Below, piece after piece: positions 1 through 6,941 of a stretch of DNA of 15,156 bases. The position numbers and the translations under genes were made by a program. Source of the DNA: JBEIFW01 sp044370695 (lineage in GTDB: Bacteria > Actinomycetota > Acidimicrobiia > Acidimicrobiales > Ilumatobacteraceae); contig JBILVB010000097.1 of assembly GCA_044370695.1 (NCBI GenBank), positions 1-15,156 of the forward strand, read 5' to 3'. The notes under the pieces are model-generated. The model was not told the origin of the DNA, searched no databases, and worked only from the letters and a program-made list of their open reading frames with translations. Within the stretch, counting starts at the first letter, position 1. Each line of letters begins with the position of its first letter.

Positions 1-422
1 TCGGCTCGCGCCCCGCGGCGTGCCCACGGCACCCCGAGCGCATCGAACTCCTCCCGCAACCAGCCCACCCCGATCCCGAGATCGACGCGGCCGCCCGACG
101 CGTGGTCGAGGGCGACGACCTGTTGGGCCAGGGTGAGCGGCTCGCGCTGGGGAAGGATCAGCACCCCGGTGCCGAGCCGCACCCGGCTGGTGACCCCGGC
201 AGCGACGGTCATGGCGACGAGCGGGTCGTACACCCCGGGCCGCTTACCCATCGCGAGCGTGCCGTACGGGTACTGCGACCGGGCATCCTGCACGAAGACC
301 ACGTGCTCGGGGAACCACAGCGAGTCCAGGCCCACCGCCTCGGCCCGTTGGGCTGCGGCCGCCAGTTCGGCCATGCCCCGTCCCCGGCCACCGTCGAATG
401 CCAGCGTCGCCCCGATGCGCAT
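1..422 (-). CDS. F420-dependent luciferase-like (LLM) oxidoreductase, 5' fragment cut by the window edge
   Basis: The minus strand stays open from an ATG at 422 to the left edge, giving the first 140 residues. The family folds as a TIM barrel and uses coenzyme F420 (or FMN) for hydride transfer; the substrate cannot be told from sequence. Visible family features are the strand-1 start MRIGATLAFD, the helix and strand AEAVGLDSLWFPEH (about 27-40), the stretch VRLGTGVLILPQREP (81-95), and ALDHASGGRVDLGIGVGW (104-121), followed by REEFDALGV. These are typical of TIGR03619-like F420 enzymes. Members are usually about 290 residues, so roughly half is missing. AGGA lies 7 bases before the ATG and supports this start; an in-frame GTG at 461 would add 13 residues with no better ribosome site. 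The gene diverges from the nitroreductase at 493. Family assignment is firm; cofactor and substrate are inferred. Confidence 0.87.
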   Translation of the reverse strand, partial: MRIGATLAFDGGRGRGMAELAAAAQRAEAVGLDSLWFPEHVVFVQDARSQYPYGTLAMGKRPGVYDPLVAMTVAAGVTSRVRLGTGVLILPQREPLTLAQQVVALDHASGGRVDLGIGVGWLREEFDALGVPWARRGARA

Positions 423-492
423 CGGCGGATCCTGCCACGGGGCCAGGGGCCAGGGGTCCACGCCGCCGGCGCCCACCGAGTAGACCGGCGGC
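423..492. promoter_or_regulatory. Divergent intergenic gap that must hold both start signals
   Basis: This 70-bp gap separates the starts of two divergent genes, so it should contain promoters for both. I see no clear -35/-10 pair on either strand. It includes a short tandem repeat of GGGGCCA (439-456) within the leader of the LLM gene. With so little room, the two promoters would overlap or one message would have a very short leader. Position is the only support. Confidence 0.3.
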
Positions 493-1143
493 ATGGCCGA
501 ACTGCTTCCCCTCACCCTCGACGAGCTGCTCACCACCACACGGTCGGTGCGCAAGCGTCTCGACCTCAACCGTGCGGTCCCACGCGAGGTCGTCCTGGAG
601 TGCCTCGAGATCGCCGTGCAGGCGCCGTCGGGCTCGAACCGGCAGGCCTGGCAGTTCGTCGTCGTCGACGACGCGGCCAAGCGCAAGGCGCTCGCCGACA
701 TCTACGGCGAGGTGTTCGACCAGTACATGCTCGCCCCGGCCTCGGCCGGGTACCAGGACGGCGACACCCGAGCCGAGCGGCGCGACGCCGTGTCGGATTC
801 GGCCCGCTACCTGCGCGCCCACCTCCACGAGGTGCCGGTCCACTTGCTCGCCTACCAGGAGGGGCGCACCGACGGCACGAAGGTGTCGGGCCAGGCCGGG
901 TTCTGGGGCTCGATCCTGCCGGCCGTGTGGAGCTTCATGCTGGCGGCACGGGCGCGCGGCCTGGGCTCGGTTTGGACGACGATGACGTGCCGCAAGGAGG
1001 AGGAGGTCGCCGCCGTCATCGGTCTCGACCACACCAAGTACAGCCACGCCGGCCTGTTCCCCCTCGCCTACACCCTGGGCACCGATTTCAAGCCGGCGCC
1101 CCGCCTACCCATGGACACGGTGGTCCACTGGAACGAGTGGTGA
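493..1143 (+). CDS. Nitroreductase family protein (FMN-dependent)
   Basis: A 216-residue protein of the nitroreductase superfamily: usually homodimeric flavoproteins that bind FMN at the dimer interface and reduce nitro groups, quinones, enones or similar acceptors with NAD(P)H. Visible features are the N-terminal TTRSVRKRLD (14-23), whose arginines normally contact the FMN phosphate; the FMN-binding stretch APSGSNRQAWQFVVVDD (44-60); and the helix SFMLAARARGLGSVW (147-161), matching the family's conserved alanine/arginine/glycine-rich helix. The length is normal. There is no strong ribosome site before the ATG (only CGGCGG nearby). It is the only clear plus-strand gene in the window and diverges from an F420-type oxidoreductase, so the two may share substrates or control. 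The true substrate is unknown; dehalogenase-like or enone-reducing activities are equally possible. Confidence 0.9.
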   Translation: MAELLPLTLDELLTTTRSVRKRLDLNRAVPREVVLECLEIAVQAPSGSNRQAWQFVVVDDAAKRKALADIYGEVFDQYMLAPASAGYQDGDTRAERRDAVSDSARYLRAHLHEVPVHLLAYQEGRTDGTKVSGQAGFWGSILPAVWSFMLAARARGLGSVWTTMTCRKEEEVAAVIGLDHTKYSHAGLFPLAYTLGTDFKPAPRLPMDTVVHWNEW

Positions 1144-1169
1144 GCCGGTCCCGCTGACGCCCGACCGGC
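1144..1169. terminator. Weak inverted repeat between convergent genes, possible terminator
   Basis: GCCGGTC (1144-1150) and GACCGGC (1163-1169) can form a 7-bp stem with a 12-base loop directly after the nitroreductase stop and before the stop of the facing CoA-transferase gene. No T-run follows on either strand. A competing stem GCTGAC/GTCAGC (1153-1158 with 1176-1181) overlaps it. The position between convergent genes is right for a terminator, but GC-rich DNA gives such repeats often by chance. Confidence 0.28.
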
Positions 1170-1176
1170 GCCGCGG

Positions 1177-3558
1177 TCAGCCCACCGTCGGGTTGACCGG
1201 GGCGTCGGCGATCACCTCGGCCGCGGCCAGCGCAGCGATCTCGTCGCCGCTCAGGCCGAGCTCGCCGAGGATCTCGACGTTGTGCTCGCCGAACAGCGGG
1301 GCGTGCCGGCGCGGGACGGGCGCGGCGTCGGCGAGGCGCCAGTGCACGCCCTGCTGCTTGTGCCGGATCATCTTCGGCTGCGGCAGGTACACCCAGTAGT
1401 CACGATGCAGCAGTTGCAGGTCGTCGTGGATCGAGCTCGAGTCGTGTACCCGGCCGGCCGGCACGCCGGCCGACTGCAGCCGCTCCATCGCCGGTTGCGG
1501 TCGTTGCGTGCGCAACCAGGCGCCGAGCGCGGCGTCGATCTCGTCGTGGCGGGCCCGGCGCTCCTCGACCGTGAGCCCGGCGAGATCGATGCGGCCCGAC
1601 ACCTCGCACAGGGACCGCCACTCGGCGTCGGTGCGGACCGAGACCACCAACCACTGCTCCCAGCCGTCGGTGGCGTCGGCGCACCGATACACCCCTTGCG
1701 GCGCGAAGCGGGCATCCCGACAGCCACGGTGCACCGGTTCCTCGCCCCGGTTGGCGGCGACGAACGCCTCGGGCACGAGCGCCATCCCGGTCTCGCGCTG
1801 GGCGAGATCCACGTGGATGCCGGCCGGCTCCTCGCCGGCGGCCCGGCGATCGTCACGGCGAGCCAGGCCGCACACCGTGGCGGCTACGGCGGCGAGTCCG
1901 GCCACCGGATCGCCGTACGAGATGCCGGTCTTGAACGGCTCCTCGTCGTGCTCGTACCCGCTGAGTGACGCCAGGCCCGACATGAGCTCGATCACCGGGC
2001 CGAAGCCGACGTAGTCACGGTCGGGGCCCGCCTTGCCGAACGCGGCCATCGAGATCGTCACGAGCGACGGGTTCACCTCGGCGAGCACGTCGTCGGTGAA
2101 GCCGAGCTTGTCCAGCACGTCGGCCCGGTAGTTCTCCAGCAGGACGTCGGCGCTGGCCAGCAGGCGCTTCATCGCCGCCACACCCTCGGGGCGGGCCAGA
2201 TCCAACGTGAGCGAGCGCTTGTCCCGGTTGTAGGCGACGAAGTAATAGGCCGAGTTCCACGGGTCGGCAACGCCCGGTTGGGGCACCAGGGTGCGGATGT
2301 TGTCCCACGCCCGGGGCGACTCGACCTTGATGACGTCGGCGCCCATGGCACCGAGCTGCGCCGTGGCGTACGGGCCGGCCCACATCATCGACAGGTCGAC
2401 GACCCGGATGCCCTCGAGGGGGAGCCGTCCCGCTCGTGCATCGGACGGGCCGGCCGGCCGAGGCTCCCACAGTTCGTCGACGGCGGCGTGCTCGTCGGCG
2501 CCGCGCCAGCCGAACCCGGGGAACGGAGCGCCGGGAAGGCGCAGGCCGTCGGCGCGCACCTCGAACGCGTCACGGGCCGCCAGGCCGGGGGCCTCGAGCA
2601 GGTCGGCCGGCGTGACGGCCACCCCGGTCGGCACCCGCAAGGCCAAGCCCGCGGCCTGGATCTCGGCCCGGGTGCGCTCCATGAAGTGGACGTACAGCTT
2701 GGCCGTGAGCGCCTCTTCGTTGAGTGGTTCGGCCCGCTGGTACGGGTCGGTGAAGCGCGGCTCGGCCAATTCGGGGTCGTCGAGCATGGCGAACAGCCCG
2801 GGGATCTGACGAGCGAGGCAGAACACGCCGACCCAGCCGTCGAGGCACGGATAGATCGCCCACGGCGCCCGCGTGTGGTTGCCGAGGCGGGGGATGATCG
2901 GGCCGCCGACGGAACTCGACGGACCGTAGAGCTCGGTCATGCCAGCGGCGCACTCCTGGCCCGACAGGTCGACGAACTCGCCCCGGCCGTGACGGCGGCG
3001 GCCGTACCAGCAGGTGATGGCAACCGCGAACGCATTGAGCCCCAACAGCTTTTCGGCCTGATCACCACCCGTCACGAGCGGGGTGCGGCCCGGGTCGCCG
3101 GTGAGCGACATGATCCCGCCCAGCGCGAAACCGACGGCGTTCGGTCCGGCCCAGTCGGCATACGGGCCGGTGAGCCCGAACGGCGTGGCCGACACGATCA
3201 CCAGGCCCGGGTGACGGTGGTGCACCTCGTCCCAGTCGAGCCCGAGCCGGGCGAGAGCGGCGGGCTGGCGGTCCGCGAGCACGAGGTCGGCCGAGGCGAA
3301 CAGCGCGTCCCACGCCGCGGCATCGGCCGGCAACGGCAGCTGCGGCTTGCCGGCATGACAGGCGAGGATCTGGTCGCCCGTCAGCGGCACGACCGACGGT
3401 GCGGCGATGCGACGCACGTCGGCGCCGTACCCGCGCAGCAGCCGGCCGGCGAGCGCGGCGGCGACACCGCCGGACAGTTCGAGGACGCGCACACCCTCAA
3501 GCGGAAGCCCCATGGGTGCCGGTGCTACCGGACGGAGCACCGATGAGGCAAGCGTCAC
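1177..3558 (-). CDS. Two-domain CaiB/BaiF (family III) CoA-transferase
   Basis: A 793-residue protein made of two CaiB/BaiF CoA-transferase domains in tandem (about 18-365 and 379-790); single-domain members have about 400 residues. The enzymes move CoA between carboxylic acids through an aspartyl-CoA intermediate. Each half opens with the family motif: LPLEGVRVLELSGG (18-31) and LPLEGIRVVDLSMMWAGPYAT (379-399). The second half keeps NRDKRSLTLDL (444-454) and the active-site context ISYGDPVAGLAA (546-557, Asp550). In the first half the matching stretch is GGDQAEKLLGLNAF (164-177), where spacing puts Glu169 in the catalytic place, with Asp166 three residues earlier. The GTG at 3558 shares GTGA with the stop of the upstream helicase gene, so I prefer it. 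The ATG at 3513 (MGLPLEGVRV) is a credible alternative giving 778 residues. Acid substrates are unknown. Confidence 0.9.
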   Translation of the reverse strand: MTLASSVLRPVAPAPMGLPLEGVRVLELSGGVAAALAGRLLRGYGADVRRIAAPSVVPLTGDQILACHAGKPQLPLPADAAAWDALFASADLVLADRQPAALARLGLDWDEVHHRHPGLVIVSATPFGLTGPYADWAGPNAVGFALGGIMSLTGDPGRTPLVTGGDQAEKLLGLNAFAVAITCWYGRRRHGRGEFVDLSGQECAAGMTELYGPSSSVGGPIIPRLGNHTRAPWAIYPCLDGWVGVFCLARQIPGLFAMLDDPELAEPRFTDPYQRAEPLNEEALTAKLYVHFMERTRAEIQAAGLALRVPTGVAVTPADLLEAPGLAARDAFEVRADGLRLPGAPFPGFGWRGADEHAAVDELWEPRPAGPSDARAGRLPLEGIRVVDLSMMWAGPYATAQLGAMGADVIKVESPRAWDNIRTLVPQPGVADPWNSAYYFVAYNRDKRSLTLDLARPEGVAAMKRLLASADVLLENYRADVLDKLGFTDDVLAEVNPSLVTISMAAFGKAGPDRDYVGFGPVIELMSGLASLSGYEHDEEPFKTGISYGDPVAGLAAVAATVCGLARRDDRRAAGEEPAGIHVDLAQRETGMALVPEAFVAANRGEEPVHRGCRDARFAPQGVYRCADATDGWEQWLVVSVRTDAEWRSLCEVSGRIDLAGLTVEERRARHDEIDAALGAWLRTQRPQPAMERLQSAGVPAGRVHDSSSIHDDLQLLHRDYWVYLPQPKMIRHKQQGVHWRLADAAPVPRRHAPLFGEHNVEILGELGLSGDEIAALAAAEVIADAPVNPTVG

Positions 3559-6500
3559 GCCCCGGTGGTGAGCACGGACCGGACCTCGGCGAGGGCGGCG
3601 TCGCGGGCCGGCCCGGTGAGGGCGACGCAGGCCGCCGGGCCGCCGTCGTCGCGGGCGACGACCAACCAGGCGTCGCCGACCGGGCGGCCGGTGGCGGCGG
3701 CCAGGGCGAGCAGATACGACGCGAGTTGGCCCCGGTACCGGTCGAGCAGCGCGTCGGGGCCGTCGGGGGCGAGGTCGGTCTTGAAGTCGACGACCACGAG
3801 CCGGCCGTCGTCGTCGACGTACACGGCGTCGAGGTAGCCCCACACCACCTGGTTGGCCACGGGCGCCCCGACGTACAGCTCGCGGCGCACCAGCGGCGAG
3901 CGCCGCATCGCTGCCACGACCTCGGAGGCGAGGATCGACCGGGCCAGGCGCACGACGGCGGCCCGGTGCGCCGGGGCGACGTCCTCGGCGAGTGCGGCGG
4001 CCGTGGCGAGTGCCTCGACGTCGTCGCCGTCACCGTGGAGATCGACCTCCTGGAGGACCTGGTGCACGGCCCGGCCGACCGCAGTGCCATAGCGACCCCG
4101 GGCCTCGGGCGGGCCGTCGAGGGGCCGGGGATCCTTGGCCAGGCCGGGGTCGCCGGGCTCGTCGTCGAGGGCGTCGACCGGCGCGAACCGGGGCAGGTCA
4201 CCGTCGTCCGTGACGTCGTCGACGTCCGTCACCGGTTCGAAGGGGACGGCGAGTTCGTCGCCGTGGTCCTCGTCGACAGCGACCGCCTGGCGGGATCCCG
4301 CGGTGCCGTCGTGCCCACCGAGCACTCCGGCGACGGCGGTGGCCGACCAGACCGACCGCCGGGCTGCTGCCGCGCGGCGGTGTTCGAGCACCTCGTCGCC
4401 GTCGAGCGTGGCGTCGGGGTCGGGCGCCGAAGGGGCGGTCGGCACGACCCGTGGCACCGCAGGGGCGGTGCCGGGCGCCCGGTGCTCGGCCCCGGCGGCG
4501 GCACGAGCATGCGGTTCGAGCACCTTCAGCAGGGCACTGCGCCTGATCCCCTCGACGGACCGTGCACCGTGGCACGACACGACGAGGTGGTCCATGGCCC
4601 GGGTACAGGCGACGTACACGAGGCGGGCACTCTCGGCATCGCGGACCTTGCGGTCACCCTCCTGCGCCTCCCGGACCCCCGTCGGGGCGAGGCCTCCGAC
4701 GCGGACCAACAGGTCGGGACCGCGCCAGCGGACCTCGGCCGACTCGCCCGGCGGCGCGTCGGCCCCCAGGCCGGCCACCAGCACCATCGGGTACTCGAGA
4801 CCCTTGGCGGCGTGGATCGTGAGGATCCGCACGGCGTCCTCGTCGGTCTCGTCGGGGCTGACCTCCCGGCGGGCAACGTCGGCAACCTGCCGGTCGACCC
4901 AGGCCAGGTACTCGCGCAACGTGCCCCCGGTGGCGTCGCTGAAGGCGCGGGCTTCGTCGATCACGTACCGAACGCGGCGCCACGTCTCGCGGGCCGCCTG
5001 TGGACCCTCGACGAGCGCCGCGGCCCACGACAGGTGGGACTCGGTGAGCCCGGTCAGCAGCTCGGCCGGTGTGCGGAAGGCCTTGTCGGCCACGAGACGG
5101 CGCAGCAGCGCCAGGCCGTCGGCGACCGGACCGGCGGACACCTCTGGCTGCGCGGCATGGATGTCCCACCGGCCACCGGCCCGCCGGTGGGCGGCGAGAT
5201 CGGCGTCGCGCACCCCGAGGACCGTGGTGCGCAACGCCGACACGATCGCCAACTCGTCGGTGGGGTCGTCGACGGCGCGCAGGACGCGCAGCAACTCGCG
5301 TACCTCGCGGGTGTCGTAGACGAGCGAGCCACCGTCGAGCCGGTACGGGACCCCGGCGCGCGTGAACGCAGCCTCGATCGATGCGAGCCCGGTGCGGGTG
5401 CGCAGCAGGACGGCCATGTCGCCGAAGCGGACCGGCCGGTACGCCCCGTCGTCACCGTCGGTGACGAGCCACCCCTCGGCCCGCGCGGCCACGACCGTGG
5501 CGGCGAGATCGTCGGCCTCGACTCGACGGGCGGTGGCCGGAGGAGTGCCCGGTGGCGTGTCGAGGCCGAGCACCACGACCTCGGGGCCGGGATCGGTGCC
5601 CGCCGCCGGCCCGGACCGGGCCGCGGCGAGCCGGGTGAAGGGCACCTGCTCGGCATCGGACGCGAACCAGGGCTCGGCCAGCGCGTTGACCCAGTCGATC
5701 ACCCCGGGGCGACTGCGGAAGTTGGTGACCAGCTCCACGGCCTCGGTGTCGGCACGACCGCCGAGCTCGGCGAAGAGGCGGACCTCGGCGGCTCGGAACG
5801 AGTAGATCGACTGCTTCGCGTCCCCGACGGCGAACAGGCGCCCGGGTTCGATCTCGCCGTCGACCGAGGCCAGCGCCGTGATCAACTCGTGCTGCACGAC
5901 GTCGGTGTCCTGGTACTCGTCGACGAACAGTCGCCGATGCCGCCGCTGGAGGTCGGCGCGTACGGCCGGCACCGAACGCACCAGGCGCGCCGTGAGCACG
6001 AGGAGATCGTCGAAGGTGACCTGCCCAGCGGCGAGGCGTCCGTGCGCCTCGCCGACCACGGCAGGCACGAGCACGCCGAGCAACCGCTCGACGACGGTGG
6101 CATCGAGAGCAGCGACAGCCGCGTCGCGGGCGGCCACCAGCTCGATGCGGACCTCGAGGGCCGACCGGCCGCTCGCCGACACCCACGCCTTCGTGCCGAC
6201 GCGCCCGAGACTCTTCAGCGCCTCGAGCTGCGAGCGCCGCACCGCGAGATCGGGCGAGAGACCCGCCAGCGCCGCCGACCACTCGACGACCCGATCGGTC
6301 AGCTTGTCGCCCGCCGGGGCCGTCGCCAGCACACCGGCGACGGCTCGGCGCAGCGACGCCACGGCTGCGGCATGGCCCTCGAGGCGGGCCGGGCGCGGTG
6401 CCCACCCCTCGAGCCGATGCCATTGCAGGTCGAGCAGGCGGACCAAGCCGGTGAGGGCGCCGTGCGGATCGCCCGACACCCCGACCAGAACGGTCAACGC

Positions 6501-6941
6501 CTCGGCCAGCCCCGCATCCGACAGCGCGGCGTCGTAGAGCCGGCGCACGACCCGCCGGGTGCGCCGCTCGGCCTCGATGTCGGAGCTGATGTCATCGGTG
6601 GTGGTGAACGCCGGCGGCAGGCCGGCCTCGATCGGGTAACTGGCCAGGATCGAACGGCAGAACGCGTGGATCGTGCCGAGGAATGCCCGGTCGACGTCGA
6701 GGCCCGGGCGGCGGGCGTCGAGCCGCAGGCGGACCTTGCGGCCGAGATCGCGTGCCGAGCGCTCGGTGAACGAGATCGCGACGAGGTGATCGAGCTCGAT
6801 CTCGCCGGAGACGACGGACTCGACGAGTCGCTCGACCATCGTGGTGGTCTTGCCAGCGCCCGCGCCGGCCCGTACGACCAGGCTGACGGTGCGGCCCTCG
6901 ACGATCCGGGAACGGGCCGCGGCGTCGGCGAGGGCGCTCAC
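3555..6941 (-). CDS. AddA-like UvrD-family helicase with C-terminal PD-(D/E)XK nuclease
   Basis: A 1128-residue SF1 helicase fused to a RecB-type nuclease, expected to work with the AddB-like product encoded just upstream in resecting double-strand DNA ends for RecA-dependent repair. Helicase motifs in order: Walker A RAGAGAGKTT (24-33, Lys31), Ia AISFTERSARDL (55-66), Ib GTIHAFCRSIL (89-99), Walker B LFVDEYQDTD (338-347), motif III GDAKQSIYSFRAA (373-385), motif IV TNFRSRPGV (406-414), motif V ILTIHAAKGLEYPMVLVAGL (706-725) and motif VI RLVYVACTRAMDHL (773-786). The nuclease shows His960, Asp1038 in WGYLDAVYV, Asp1052 and Lys1054 in VVDFKTD, and QLASY (1072-1076), so motor and nuclease both look active. 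The GTG start at 6941 overlaps the upstream stop by GTGA and has a strong AGGAGG about 5 bases before it. An acidic, low-complexity linker (about 840-950) joins the two parts. Mycobacterial AdnB is the alternative name for this architecture. Confidence 0.93.
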   Translation of the reverse strand: MSALADAAARSRIVEGRTVSLVVRAGAGAGKTTTMVERLVESVVSGEIELDHLVAISFTERSARDLGRKVRLRLDARRPGLDVDRAFLGTIHAFCRSILASYPIEAGLPPAFTTTDDISSDIEAERRTRRVVRRLYDAALSDAGLAEALTVLVGVSGDPHGALTGLVRLLDLQWHRLEGWAPRPARLEGHAAAVASLRRAVAGVLATAPAGDKLTDRVVEWSAALAGLSPDLAVRRSQLEALKSLGRVGTKAWVSASGRSALEVRIELVAARDAAVAALDATVVERLLGVLVPAVVGEAHGRLAAGQVTFDDLLVLTARLVRSVPAVRADLQRRHRRLFVDEYQDTDVVQHELITALASVDGEIEPGRLFAVGDAKQSIYSFRAAEVRLFAELGGRADTEAVELVTNFRSRPGVIDWVNALAEPWFASDAEQVPFTRLAAARSGPAAGTDPGPEVVVLGLDTPPGTPPATARRVEADDLAATVVAARAEGWLVTDGDDGAYRPVRFGDMAVLLRTRTGLASIEAAFTRAGVPYRLDGGSLVYDTREVRELLRVLRAVDDPTDELAIVSALRTTVLGVRDADLAAHRRAGGRWDIHAAQPEVSAGPVADGLALLRRLVADKAFRTPAELLTGLTESHLSWAAALVEGPQAARETWRRVRYVIDEARAFSDATGGTLREYLAWVDRQVADVARREVSPDETDEDAVRILTIHAAKGLEYPMVLVAGLGADAPPGESAEVRWRGPDLLVRVGGLAPTGVREAQEGDRKVRDAESARLVYVACTRAMDHLVVSCHGARSVEGIRRSALLKVLEPHARAAAGAEHRAPGTAPAVPRVVPTAPSAPDPDATLDGDEVLEHRRAAAARRSVWSATAVAGVLGGHDGTAGSRQAVAVDEDHGDELAVPFEPVTDVDDVTDDGDLPRFAPVDALDDEPGDPGLAKDPRPLDGPPEARGRYGTAVGRAVHQVLQEVDLHGDGDDVEALATAAALAEDVAPAHRAAVVRLARSILASEVVAAMRRSPLVRRELYVGAPVANQVVWGYLDAVYVDDDGRLVVVDFKTDLAPDGPDALLDRYRGQLASYLLALAAATGRPVGDAWLVVARDDGGPAACVALTGPARDAALAEVRSVLTTGA

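Noticed and set aside
439..456. Tandem GGGGCCA repeat before the LLM start
   Set aside because: Only about two and a half copies of seven bases, in DNA of very high GC; not enough to call an operator.
102..1157. 351-codon plus-strand frame spanning the LLM fragment and the nitroreductase
   Set aside because: Its product has no family features, whereas a different plus frame (493-1143) and the minus strand (1-422) give clear proteins.
3559..3843. Upstream extension of the CoA-transferase frame to 3843
   Set aside because: The added 95 residues are arginine/proline-rich shadow of the helicase C terminus; the family motif starts after 3558.
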